Positions 1 to 7,712 of a stretch of 12,454 nt of DNA are shown piece by piece (position 1 is the stretch's first letter; the number at the start of each line of letters is the position of its first letter). The notes beneath the pieces were generated by a model. That model did not search any database, was not told the origin of the DNA, and saw nothing but the letters and a program-made list of their open reading frames with translations. Source of the DNA: CAYYNP01 sp964472545 (lineage in GTDB: Bacteria; Planctomycetota; Planctomycetia; Pirellulales; Thermoguttaceae). The DNA lies in NCBI GenBank assembly GCA_964472545.1, contig CAYYNP010000289.1, forward strand, positions 1 through 12,454, given 5' to 3'. The position numbers and the translations under genes were made by a program.

Positions 1-3
1 TGA

Positions 4-22
4 CATCTCGCGGAGCGAGATG
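4..22. repeat. Perfect 8-base-stem hairpin downstream of the HzsA-like gene
   Basis: CATCTCGC (4-11) and GCGAGATG (15-22) pair perfectly around GGA. The hairpin lies 61 bases beyond the stop codon of the leftmost gene (84). It could be its transcription end or one copy of a dispersed palindromic repeat. The window ends too soon to see a T-run on the minus strand. Confidence 0.45.
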
Positions 23-83
23 ACTACTATGACGTCTTCCACCAAAGCCTAGTCCTGATGCTCTTGCGCTGCCCGGCAAGCTA

Positions 84-3000
84 CTACTTTTTGGCCACGA
101 TCGTCGCCGACGGCTCTTCGTCCTCGCAGACCACGCGGAAGCCGACGTTCCAAGCGCCTTGCCACCAGTTGTAGCTCAGCCGGTAGGTGTCGCGTTGGTT
201 GGCGGGCAGGCCGATGGCGTTGGCGCCGCGGACCACCTTGCGGCCCTCTCGCGTGCCGTCGTCGCGGCCGTCGGACGAGAACGGATAGGACCGATAGGCC
301 GAGCGTGTCCACTCGGCCGTGTTGCCGGCCATGGCGTCGACGCCCCATGCGCGGCCGTTGCCGGATTGATCGGCCCGTGCGCCGGCGCGGCAAGTGAATT
401 CCCACTGCGCCTCGGTCGGCAGCGAATAGCGCCGGCCGGTCTTCTGGGAAAGCCACCTGCAGAACGTCATCGCCTGGTCCCAGGAGATGCGGATCACCGG
501 TTGGGTCGGCTGATTCAGCGGCGTGCCGCGGTTGGAGTGGTCCTTGCCGCCGCGATCGAGATAGCGGCTGTCGTGCGTGGGGTCGAACAGGCCGAACTGC
601 TCGTTGGTGATGATCGTCTTGGCGATCCAGAACGGCTTTTCAATCTGCACCCGCGCGGGCGGCCGCTGGTCCGATCCGCCGGCCCAGTCGCCCATCACGA
701 ACTCGCCGGCCGGAATGCGGACCAGCGTGATCGACAGCTCCTTGTCGCCGACGGTGCCCAGCGAGATCGTCTGCTCGCGATTCTCACCCTGTCGGCGGCG
801 GGCTTCGGCGTCGTCGAACGGCCAATCGGGACATTCGATCTTGACCATCTCGATCGGATCGGGTTGCTCGGGCACGATTGGCTCGACCTGCGCGGCGGAC
901 GTTTCCGGCACCACCTCGTAGTCGACGTCGAGGCCTTCGTACAATCGCCGCAATTCCGCCCGCCGCTCGCGCTGGCCGTTGGGAATCGCGCGGAACTCGC
1001 CCCAGGTGCCGTAGTAGGGCACGTTCAGGTCGATCCACGTATAGAGCCGCTCGTTGGCTTCGCGGTCGAGCTTCACGCCGTAGTGCCCCTTGTCGAGCAT
1101 CTGGATCAGCGGGCTGCTGTCGGCATGGTATTCGGCGGGCGGGAACATGTGATAGTCGCTCTCCGGGCCGGGCCGGCGGACGTGCTTTTGCAGCGTGCGA
1201 TAGGCGCGGCTGAAGCTCTGCACGTCGTCCTGCCGCAGATCGGAAAGCTGTCGGCCGTCGTACGGCTTGTCGTTGTGACAGCCGATGCAGTGTTTGTCGA
1301 CTACCGGCTGCACCTCGCGGTCGAAGCTGAAGCCACGCGCCGGTCCGAACCAGGGCTCGATCGCCTGCGGCCGCTTGCGCGTGGCGATCGTCATGTGTCT
1401 AGGCGGGGCGTCCGTCTGGCGTTCGTGACAGCCGGTGCAGGAGATCGTCTCGCCGGGCATGGCCACGAACCAACTCCGCATCAACTGCAGTGCCTTACCG
1501 TCTTCGTCCAACGGTTGCACGGCGATGGGCGTGTTGGCCGGAACCCGGAACATCGACGAGCCGTCCGACTCGACCTTCACCTTCCCCAGGATCCGATGCA
1601 CGTCCCACGGCCCTTCGATGCCGATGTAGGTGTGGTTGGCCAGCCCCTGGTAGCCGTAGTCGAAGGCAAACAGCCGCAACTCCTTCACGGTGCCGCGCTC
1701 GACGCCCTTCAGCCCACCACCGGCGTAGACGTCCGAGAGGCTGACGATGGCGTCGTCGCGGCGCAGGTCGACCTTCTCGGGAACGACCGGCGGGCGGACC
1801 GTCTTCTGCAACGGCACCGGTTCGAGCATCGCCACGCCCGGCTCCACGCAGATCGGCACAAAGTTGTCGAACACGTCGACCAGGTAAACGCCCCAAGGCG
1901 ACTTCGAGTCCAACTGACAGGCCGTAAGGAAATACTTCTCGCTGAGCGGATACGGGTGCAAGAACCGCGGCCAGGAGTTGTTGACCAACTGGTCGCGGAT
2001 GATCGGCTCGACTTTCTTGCCGTAGCCGGGGATCCGCTGCACCACGCCGTCGGCCTCGTGCTGGCCCAGCGCCGGGTCGAAGATGATCAACTCGCCCATC
2101 CGCGCCACGCCGTGGTGGCCGGAAATCACGCCCACGAACTTCGAGGGATGGTTGGGGATCGTGCGGGCGTAGAACGTCGAGTTGGGCCAATACGAATTGC
2201 TGCCGTAAAGGGCCACCTGGTTGGTGCCGTCCGGGTTCATCCGCATCATCACGCGGGTGAAATAGTGCGGCGTGTCGCTATACTCCCAGCGGGCGAAAAT
2301 CACGCGGCCGTCGTTGGTTACGGCCGGGCACCAGTCGTGGTCCTGGTCGAAGCAGAGCCGCCGGATGCCGGTACCGTCGGGATTGATCACGTACAGATTG
2401 GCCACCTGGTTGCCGCCGCCCACGCAGGGGACGCCCTGGAAGCAGCCGGTCGAGTCGTAGATGATCTTCTCGCTGGGCAGGTAACAGGCGTCGTAGTTGT
2501 CGATATCCTGCTCGGTCGGCGTCACCTGCCGCAGGTTCTTCCCGTCGACGTCGATCTCGAAGACCTGGTAGCGGTTGTGCTCGCCGGGCATCGAGAAGAG
2601 CATCCGCTCGGCGTCGAAGTGCAGGTCGACGTCGCCTACGAAGACGTTCTTTTCCGGGCGATAGACCGTGGTCAACTCGCCGCCGGGGCGCACGGGCGAG
2701 AGCGTGGCGATCTCGTTGTCGTAGCCGCCGCGCATCACGCAGTTGCCCTGCCAGTTTTGCGGCAGGGCGAGGTTGCCGCGACGCTTTATCAGCAACAGCT
2801 TCTCGAAATCCAACAACGGGTTGGCCAGCAGGGCCTCGTTGCGGAGCGTCTCGTAGCGGTCGACCACTTCGGCCAGCTTCTCTGCGCCGGCGGCACCCTC
2901 CTCGGCGGCCGAAAGGGCAAGCTTCTCCAACGCGTCGAGTTGCGCCAGATACCGTTTGCCGTTGGGATACTTCGGGCCAAAGGACTCCGAGAGGTCGTTG

Positions 3001-3956
3001 ATCGCCAGGCGCAGCGGGGTGAAGTTGAGGCCCTCGACCGTGGCGGCCATCTCCTCGATCGCCCGGGCGCGATAGTAGATCTCGCGAACGGCTTCGAGGT
3101 CACGCGCGGTCTTCGCCGTGGCGGCCAATTCACCGGCCTTCGCGTCGAGCGATGCCTGCGGGCGCGTGGCCGTGGCATAACTGACCGCGATGGCTCCTAA
3201 ATCGCCCGGCTTCCAGTCGGCCGCCCAAACGCCGTCCTCGCGTTCCCAACGCATGCGGCGCTGATCGGCCGCGTCGCGGAAGTCCCGCTGCACGAATCCC
3301 CAGATTTGCGCCTCGGGACTGTTGTCCTGACCCGGGCCGTTGGTAATGGTCTTCGTCATCGAGAAGACGTATCCCTTGGCGCCGCCCGTGTTGTGCATCT
3401 TCAGCAGTAGTTGGTTCTCACCCTGCTTCAGTTCCAGTTCTACCGGTGTGCCTCGGGAGCAGTTCGGCATCGTCTGCACGTGCTGGCCGTTAAGATACAG
3501 CTTCGATTGGTCGTCGGCACCGACGTAGACGGTGACCTTCGTCGCGGCCGGCGCCGTCACCTTGCGCTGCATGTAGACGGACATGCCGCCGGGCATGTTG
3601 ACGTCGGGATGCCACTGTCCGTCGGCACGGGTTTCACGCTGCCAGCGAAGACCGTCGTGCGATTTCGAGACGTCGAGATCCTGCTCCAGCGGGTGGGCGT
3701 GGTCGAAACCGTTCGTGCCGCGCGGTGCCGGGATCGGTCCCAGCGCGTACCACGGGCCGAATCGCGCGCCGCCGAGCATGGCGTCCGGCGATTTGTCGAG
3801 GTAGCGGGCCAGCGCTTCGCGCGAGAGCCGCACCGTCTCCTGCCACGTGTCCTGGCGAGAATACCACTCGGGGTCCGCCGCCGGCGCGGCCGTCGTGAAG
3901 GCGGCGCCGAGAAATGTCATCATCAACAACGCGAGAACGAACGTACGCGACATCAT
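84..3956 (-). CDS. HzsA-like dihaem c-type cytochrome/beta-propeller protein fused to a C-terminal FGE-sulfatase-like domain
   Basis: A 1290-residue exported protein. Residues 1-26 form a signal peptide (hydrophobic core FVLALLMMTFLGAAF). Residues about 60-205 look like a beta-sandwich, with VTVYVGADDQSKLYLNG typical of PA14/sugar-binding-like folds. Residues 265-390 are helical. Residues 390-720 form a TolB/PD40-like propeller with repeats such as NPDGTGIRRL (525-534) and NPDGTNQVAL, and the hallmark DQDHDW (537-542). Two haem-c sites follow: CTGCH (840-844) and CIGCH (890-894). This order matches the hydrazine synthase alpha subunit (propeller, haem I, haem II) and the wider planctomycete 'HzsA-related' family. 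Residues 1065-1278 are an FGE/SUMF1-like domain (IPAGEFVMG, SLPTEAQWEFTCRAGA, VVRGAN, GFRVV). The cysteine pair expected shortly after the RGG-type motif in true FGEs is missing; this region reads ANAIGLPANQRDTYR. ATG codons at 3956 and 3953 both follow a weak purine-rich GAAGAGAG. Substrate unknown; hydrazine synthesis is not implied, because no beta/gamma subunits are present. Confidence 0.93.
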   Translation of the reverse strand: MMSRTFVLALLMMTFLGAAFTTAAPAADPEWYSRQDTWQETVRLSREALARYLDKSPDAMLGGARFGPWYALGPIPAPRGTNGFDHAHPLEQDLDVSKSHDGLRWQRETRADGQWHPDVNMPGGMSVYMQRKVTAPAATKVTVYVGADDQSKLYLNGQHVQTMPNCSRGTPVELELKQGENQLLLKMHNTGGAKGYVFSMTKTITNGPGQDNSPEAQIWGFVQRDFRDAADQRRMRWEREDGVWAADWKPGDLGAIAVSYATATRPQASLDAKAGELAATAKTARDLEAVREIYYRARAIEEMAATVEGLNFTPLRLAINDLSESFGPKYPNGKRYLAQLDALEKLALSAAEEGAAGAEKLAEVVDRYETLRNEALLANPLLDFEKLLLIKRRGNLALPQNWQGNCVMRGGYDNEIATLSPVRPGGELTTVYRPEKNVFVGDVDLHFDAERMLFSMPGEHNRYQVFEIDVDGKNLRQVTPTEQDIDNYDACYLPSEKIIYDSTGCFQGVPCVGGGNQVANLYVINPDGTGIRRLCFDQDHDWCPAVTNDGRVIFARWEYSDTPHYFTRVMMRMNPDGTNQVALYGSNSYWPNSTFYARTIPNHPSKFVGVISGHHGVARMGELIIFDPALGQHEADGVVQRIPGYGKKVEPIIRDQLVNNSWPRFLHPYPLSEKYFLTACQLDSKSPWGVYLVDVFDNFVPICVEPGVAMLEPVPLQKTVRPPVVPEKVDLRRDDAIVSLSDVYAGGGLKGVERGTVKELRLFAFDYGYQGLANHTYIGIEGPWDVHRILGKVKVESDGSSMFRVPANTPIAVQPLDEDGKALQLMRSWFVAMPGETISCTGCHERQTDAPPRHMTIATRKRPQAIEPWFGPARGFSFDREVQPVVDKHCIGCHNDKPYDGRQLSDLRQDDVQSFSRAYRTLQKHVRRPGPESDYHMFPPAEYHADSSPLIQMLDKGHYGVKLDREANERLYTWIDLNVPYYGTWGEFRAIPNGQRERRAELRRLYEGLDVDYEVVPETSAAQVEPIVPEQPDPIEMVKIECPDWPFDDAEARRRQGENREQTISLGTVGDKELSITLVRIPAGEFVMGDWAGGSDQRPPARVQIEKPFWIAKTIITNEQFGLFDPTHDSRYLDRGGKDHSNRGTPLNQPTQPVIRISWDQAMTFCRWLSQKTGRRYSLPTEAQWEFTCRAGARADQSGNGRAWGVDAMAGNTAEWTRSAYRSYPFSSDGRDDGTREGRKVVRGANAIGLPANQRDTYRLSYNWWQGAWNVGFRVVCEDEEPSATIVAKK

Positions 3957-4053
3957 GAGTCTCTCTCTTCAGGGTTGATCCCCGGCCAGCAGACCGGGAG
4001 GAAGGGGGGCACACAAGGCAGGCAACTCGAAGCCGTTCCAAGGGCCTGGAGCT

Positions 4054-4080
4054 ATTATCGGCAAATCTTACCTTATCCAA
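4054..4080 (-). promoter_or_regulatory. Possible promoter of the HzsA-like gene
   Basis: On the minus strand GATAAT (4059-4054, 5 of 6 to TATAAT) is preceded by a poor -35, TTGGAT (4080-4075), at a short spacing of 15. It lies in the AT-richer island about 100 bases before the ATG at 3956. The -10 is good and the rest weak. Confidence 0.3.
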
Positions 4081-4105
4081 CGGAACAAACAGATACAAGA
4101 TAAGG
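4071..4105. promoter_or_regulatory. Inverted repeat, possible operator
   Basis: CCTTATC (4071-4077) and GATAAGG (4099-4105) are perfect 7-base inverted arms, 28 bases centre to centre. One arm overlaps the candidate -35. The arrangement would suit a dimeric regulator, but no regulator gene is present in the window and the match may be chance. Confidence 0.25.
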
Positions 4106-4179
4106 CTGAATTGCCGGGCTGCACAGCACCCCTTGCGAGAACTGGATTCAACGGGCGCGCGGTCAACTCCCCGGAGCAC

Positions 4180-4195
4180 CCCCTCGGTGGAGGGG
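4180..4195 (-). terminator. Small hairpin downstream of the propeller gene
   Basis: Perfect 6-base stem CCCCTC / GAGGGG with a 4-base loop. No T-run follows on the minus strand. It may be a weak terminator or incidental in GC-rich sequence. Confidence 0.2.
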
Positions 4196-4253
4196 ATTGG
4201 TCTAGCCGAAGAGCCTGCTCCGGATCTGGCCTGTCTCCTTTCCGACGCGCCTG

Positions 4254-7200
4254 CTACAACCCGAGACAAACGAGCCCGCCGTCGGTGGTTGCCATGTAGA
4301 GTCTGCCGCCGGCAGCGGCCATTCCGTCAAAGACCGGAACGCTATCCAGTTTGGCTTCTGCGAGTTTCGATCCGTCTGCCGTGGAGAAGACACAGAGCTT
4401 GCTGCCCAAACGGCCTTCAAAGGCGGCGAAGGGATCGTCGGCGTCGACAACGTTTGGCGGCCCTGCCGCAAAGAGCCTGTCTCCGGCGAGCACCATCGCC
4501 ACGACGCGAACGGGGATGTTCTTGGTCCATAGCGCCGGATTGTTGCGAGAGTACCCCGGCCCCTTTTCCCGATCCGGCTGGTCAAGCACGGGCTCGTTCG
4601 TGTTGGCGTCGGCAAACAACTCGTAGTCCATCTCCTCGGGAATGAAGAACGGGCTGTGTCCGCCGGCGTACCAGGGGCCTTCGTGTTTGAGAAAGACTTT
4701 AACGCCATAGGTCGTCTTCTCGTCAAACACCAGGATCTGTCCCGATTTCGGCCCGAGGTTCGAGAAGTAAAACCCCGGCCAGGTGCGGCTGTAGCTCCAG
4801 TAGGTGCGGTCGTACCAGGTGTCGTCCAGAAAGCCCTTGGTCGACATCAGGTGCAGCCCCATCGGCCGTGCACCAAGGCTGGTATTGCGTGGTGCCGGCC
4901 GGCGAGTGAGGTCCGGGCCGAGCCGCACTTGATACATGTAGAGGTCGGTCCCGTCGCTGACCAACACGTCGGAGAGGGCGCCGTCCATGTCGAAGGGCCG
5001 TCCCGGATCTTTGGTAACGTCCGGCCGATCGTCGGCAATGCGGTTTTCGTAGAGCACCTCGCCGGTGGCCGGATTCAGTCCATACGTGTAGATCCCGCCG
5101 TCGAGATACGAAGACCGGCCGGCGGTTACGTACGCGACGTCGTCCTGAACGAGCACGCTTCCGTGAACCGGCCAGGTCGATTCGACCTGCTCGAAGCCGA
5201 CGATCTGCCGCTCGGCCGGGGCGGCTCGGAACTTCCACGCGAGTTGCCCGTCGGTCGCACGCAGGCAAACGACCCAGCCGTCGGTGCAGCCGAACAGCAG
5301 GCGCCCGCGATAAACGGTCGGCGAGGAATCGACGCGGCCGTTTGCGGTGTACGTCCACAGCGCCTCGCCGGTTGGTGCGTCCAGGCAGTAGACGGTATGC
5401 GTGTTCTTCGAGACGACGAAGACGCGGTTGCCGGATACGACCGGCTGCGTCAGCTTTCCACCAAGGTCCCGTCGCCACATCTCTTTCACGCCGGCCGGCA
5501 CCTCGGTGGCAGAAGAACCGCTGCGGCGCGCATCATGGCGATAGGTGGGCCAGTCGGAGGGATTCGTGGCTGCTGCTTCCCGTCGGACGACCGACTTGTA
5601 GGCGGGGCCGCGAACGTGTCGAGGTCGATCGTTGCGTCGAACCACGGGAGCATCGCCCGTCAATGCGTTGAAGCCCTTGAGCACGACGCCCGGATAGCAG
5701 AAACACTGGTGCGGCGGCGTGTAGACCATCCCGTTGGCCGGCAACATGCCGTAGGCACATACACCCCGCAGCCAGTCGTGGCGCATGTGGTCGTTGCCGG
5801 CCAGGTCGAGAAACTCGACGCCACGTTTCGGCAGCATTAGAAAGCGTTCGGTGGCTTTGCCGGGATAGCATCGCACGTGGTGTCCGCGGCTGAGCAGGCT
5901 GGCAACGGCGACTTCCTGTTTGATCTCGCCCGTCTTGGGATCGTAGCCCTTGAAGTGGACCTTCGACCCTCTTCGGTCGATCGATTCCGGCGTAACCATC
6001 GGCCACACGGCACCTCGCGCTCCGAACAGGCCGGTCGAGACAAAGCAATTCTCCGGTGCGACCGATTGGACGACCGGCCCGGTCCAGAGTTTCTTGCCCG
6101 AGTCAAGGTCGAACGCTTCCAGGCCTTCCTTTGCCGAGAAGAGCACGACGTCCTGGTAGATCACGAGGATTCCCGTGTTGCCTTTGCGGAAGATGCCGTC
6201 GGCCGGATCGCGCGGCTGGGTGCGTTCCTCGCTCGGGGCCCGCCACAGTTGGCGACCGGTCTTCAGGTCGCGGCAGACGATTTCGTCGTAAGTGTGATAA
6301 CAGACGCGGCCCTTGGCGGCGGCCAGGGTCAGCGGTACGAGGCAGTTGTCGCAGCGCTCCTTCCAGATTATCTTGCCGTCGTCGGCATCGACGGCCGTCA
6401 CGTATTCGGGAATCTCCTCCCAGCCCCGCGAGTCGGCGGCGTCGCTCGGTTCTCGCACCCGCAGCACGGCGACGCCGTCGACGACGACAATCTCGTGCGC
6501 GTCGGCGGTTTGCTCCCAGACGGCAATCGCGTTGCCGGTGGCCGCATCGAGCACGCTCACCGGGCCGCGATAGCAGAGCGTCGTGTAGACGCGATCTTCG
6601 ACCGCCACCAGGCGCCGCGGCACGACCAACGGATTCGAGCGAAAGCCGTAGTTCCCCCAAGCTTCGGGGCTGAAGTCGGCCATGGGTCTTTCCCACAGCT
6701 TGATCCCGCTGAACGCATCGCGAGCGACCAGTGCCCAACGCGGCGGGAAACGCTTGTTCTTGTCGTAGATCTGGATAATGCCCCGCAGCCCCTGGTCCAT
6801 GATGTAGAACAGCCGGCCGTCGGCAGAGACCAAGGCCGCCACGCTGGAGTTGTATTCGTGGCTGCGGCACCACATCGGACCCGCCTTCCACTGCATGCTC
6901 CGCGGCGGGGCAATCCGCGTGTCCTGCGCCACGGCGTTGTTGTCCGGCCCGTGGAGATAATGCGTCCATTGGTCGATCGCGCTGGGGTAGGGCTTGGTGA
7001 ATTGCACGAAACCGTGACCGACCGGCGACGTTGCGTACCGGATCGCCGGCAGCCAGTCCTTGGCCACGTCGGCATCGACAACCGCCACGCCCCCGGGCGC
7101 CAGAACACGAAGGATCTCGGCGGCCGCGTTGGGCAATACGCACTGCACAACGACCAGATTCGCAAGGTTGTCCGCATAGGGCAGTCGCTGCCCGTCCCAT

Positions 7201-7490
7201 TGCCGCACGGAGACCGGCCCGTATTGTCGCGTCGAGCGGATGTGCCGTCGCGCGCGCTCGACGTTCTCTGCGTTCGTATCGAGCCCGTGTACCACGTACC
7301 GGTCGTTCGGCCGCAGGCCGACGGTCAGCCGACCGTCGCCGCAACCGACGTGAACCACCAGTCCGCCGCGAACGCCCGTCTTGTCGAGGATTTTCTCCGC
7401 CGGTCGAATCCCACCGACATCGGCCGATACGCCCTCGGTTCCGACACACAGCAGCATTCCGATCAACCCGGCGGTCATGGTTCGTTTCAT
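4254..7490 (-). CDS. Exported methyltransferase-fold plus double PQQ-like beta-propeller protein
   Basis: A 1078-residue protein when started at the ATG at 7490. I chose that start because AGGA (7500-7497) sits 6 bases upstream and the product begins with a signal peptide (MKRTMTAGLIGMLLCVGTEGVSA). The frame stays open upstream to 7712, but that stretch crosses a homopolymer and would bury the signal. Residues about 36-141 are a class I SAM-methyltransferase-like Rossmann fold: VHVGCGDGRL (motif I), VHGLDTN (motif II), ILRVLAPGGVAVV (post-motif). The residue before VGCGDG is His rather than the usual Asp/Glu. The signature WTHYLHGPDNNAVAQD (175-190) opens a first PQQ/BamB-type propeller (about 196-616) with repeats of the type DAFSGIKLW, DADDGKIIW and DLKTGRQLW. 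A Cys-Phe-Cys pair lies at 596-598. WPTYRHDARRSG (647-658) starts a second propeller (DAPTGEALW, ATDGQLAWKF) running to the C terminus. The type is common in planctomycetes; its function is unknown. It may bind a ligand or assemble complexes rather than oxidise substrates with PQQ. Confidence 0.92.
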   Translation of the reverse strand: MKRTMTAGLIGMLLCVGTEGVSADVGGIRPAEKILDKTGVRGGLVVHVGCGDGRLTVGLRPNDRYVVHGLDTNAENVERARRHIRSTRQYGPVSVRQWDGQRLPYADNLANLVVVQCVLPNAAAEILRVLAPGGVAVVDADVAKDWLPAIRYATSPVGHGFVQFTKPYPSAIDQWTHYLHGPDNNAVAQDTRIAPPRSMQWKAGPMWCRSHEYNSSVAALVSADGRLFYIMDQGLRGIIQIYDKNKRFPPRWALVARDAFSGIKLWERPMADFSPEAWGNYGFRSNPLVVPRRLVAVEDRVYTTLCYRGPVSVLDAATGNAIAVWEQTADAHEIVVVDGVAVLRVREPSDAADSRGWEEIPEYVTAVDADDGKIIWKERCDNCLVPLTLAAAKGRVCYHTYDEIVCRDLKTGRQLWRAPSEERTQPRDPADGIFRKGNTGILVIYQDVVLFSAKEGLEAFDLDSGKKLWTGPVVQSVAPENCFVSTGLFGARGAVWPMVTPESIDRRGSKVHFKGYDPKTGEIKQEVAVASLLSRGHHVRCYPGKATERFLMLPKRGVEFLDLAGNDHMRHDWLRGVCAYGMLPANGMVYTPPHQCFCYPGVVLKGFNALTGDAPVVRRNDRPRHVRGPAYKSVVRREAAATNPSDWPTYRHDARRSGSSATEVPAGVKEMWRRDLGGKLTQPVVSGNRVFVVSKNTHTVYCLDAPTGEALWTYTANGRVDSSPTVYRGRLLFGCTDGWVVCLRATDGQLAWKFRAAPAERQIVGFEQVESTWPVHGSVLVQDDVAYVTAGRSSYLDGGIYTYGLNPATGEVLYENRIADDRPDVTKDPGRPFDMDGALSDVLVSDGTDLYMYQVRLGPDLTRRPAPRNTSLGARPMGLHLMSTKGFLDDTWYDRTYWSYSRTWPGFYFSNLGPKSGQILVFDEKTTYGVKVFLKHEGPWYAGGHSPFFIPEEMDYELFADANTNEPVLDQPDREKGPGYSRNNPALWTKNIPVRVVAMVLAGDRLFAAGPPNVVDADDPFAAFEGRLGSKLCVFSTADGSKLAEAKLDSVPVFDGMAAAGGRLYMATTDGGLVCLGL

Positions 7491-7496
7491 CGTCAT

Positions 7497-7500
7497 TCCT
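7497..7500 (-). promoter_or_regulatory. Ribosome binding site deciding the propeller gene start
   Basis: AGGA on the minus strand touches the ATG at 7496 directly but stands 6 bases before the ATG at 7490. The second spacing is the workable one, so the product should begin MKRTMTAG. Confidence 0.6.
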
Positions 7501-7534
7501 AGTGCTCCGTGACAGGTCAACTGCTGAGTGGGGG

Positions 7535-7568
<34 letters not shown>

Positions 7569-7621
7569 CCCCCGAGCCCCACGCCCACCGCGGGCGCGGC
7601 CGCCGCAGAGTGCGACGAACC

Positions 7622-7654
<33 letters not shown>

Positions 7655-7675
7655 CAATCTCGGTGTTGCGGAGCA

Positions 7676-7693
7676 CGAGGTGACCTAACCTCG
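7676..7693 (-). terminator. Weak hairpin downstream of the hydrolase/beta-helix gene
   Basis: Arms CGAGGT (7676-7681) and ACCTCG (7688-7693) make a 6-base stem with a 6-base loop, 20 bases past the stop codon at 7713. No T-run follows on the minus strand, so intrinsic termination is doubtful. It could attenuate transcription or protect the 3' end. Confidence 0.2.
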
Positions 7694-7712
7694 CGCCCCG
7701 TTGCCGATTCAT

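Larger units (their letters stand above)
3957..4253. other. 297-base intergenic region between the propeller gene and the HzsA-like gene
   Basis: No supportable gene on either strand. The centre (about 4050-4105) is clearly AT-richer than the surroundings and holds a weak promoter candidate and a 7-base inverted repeat. At 4180-4195 a small hairpin (CCCCTC / GAGGGG, 4-base loop) lies about 60 bases past the propeller gene stop, without a T-run. The gap is large enough for the HzsA-like gene to have its own promoter. Confidence 0.6.

Noticed and set aside
84..760. FGE-like domain as the maturase of the neighbouring sulfatase
   Set aside because: The catalytic cysteine pair is not seen, and the protein is predicted to be exported, whereas the Sec-exported sulfatase would have to be modified before export.
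159..3200. A 1013-codon open frame on the plus strand
   Set aside because: It lies wholly antisense to the HzsA-like gene, whose frame shows clear domains and motifs. The translation has the His/Arg/Val/Ala-rich look of an antisense frame in GC-rich DNA, with no recognisable domain.
84..3956. Calling the leftmost gene a hydrazine synthase subunit (anammox)
   Set aside because: Only the overall layout is shared. No beta or gamma subunit is present, and an FGE-like domain is attached. HzsA-like proteins occur widely in planctomycetes that are not anammox bacteria.
4172..4179. Octamer CGGAGCAC as a specific repeat or site
   Set aside because: It recurs at 7669-7676 and inside the sulfatase gene at 11944-11951 with unrelated flanks, so it is probably chance in GC-rich DNA.
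5877..7502. A 541-codon open frame on the plus strand, and others like it opposite the remaining genes
   Set aside because: Antisense to the propeller gene, with no signal peptide, domain or ribosome binding site, and composition typical of a shadow frame.
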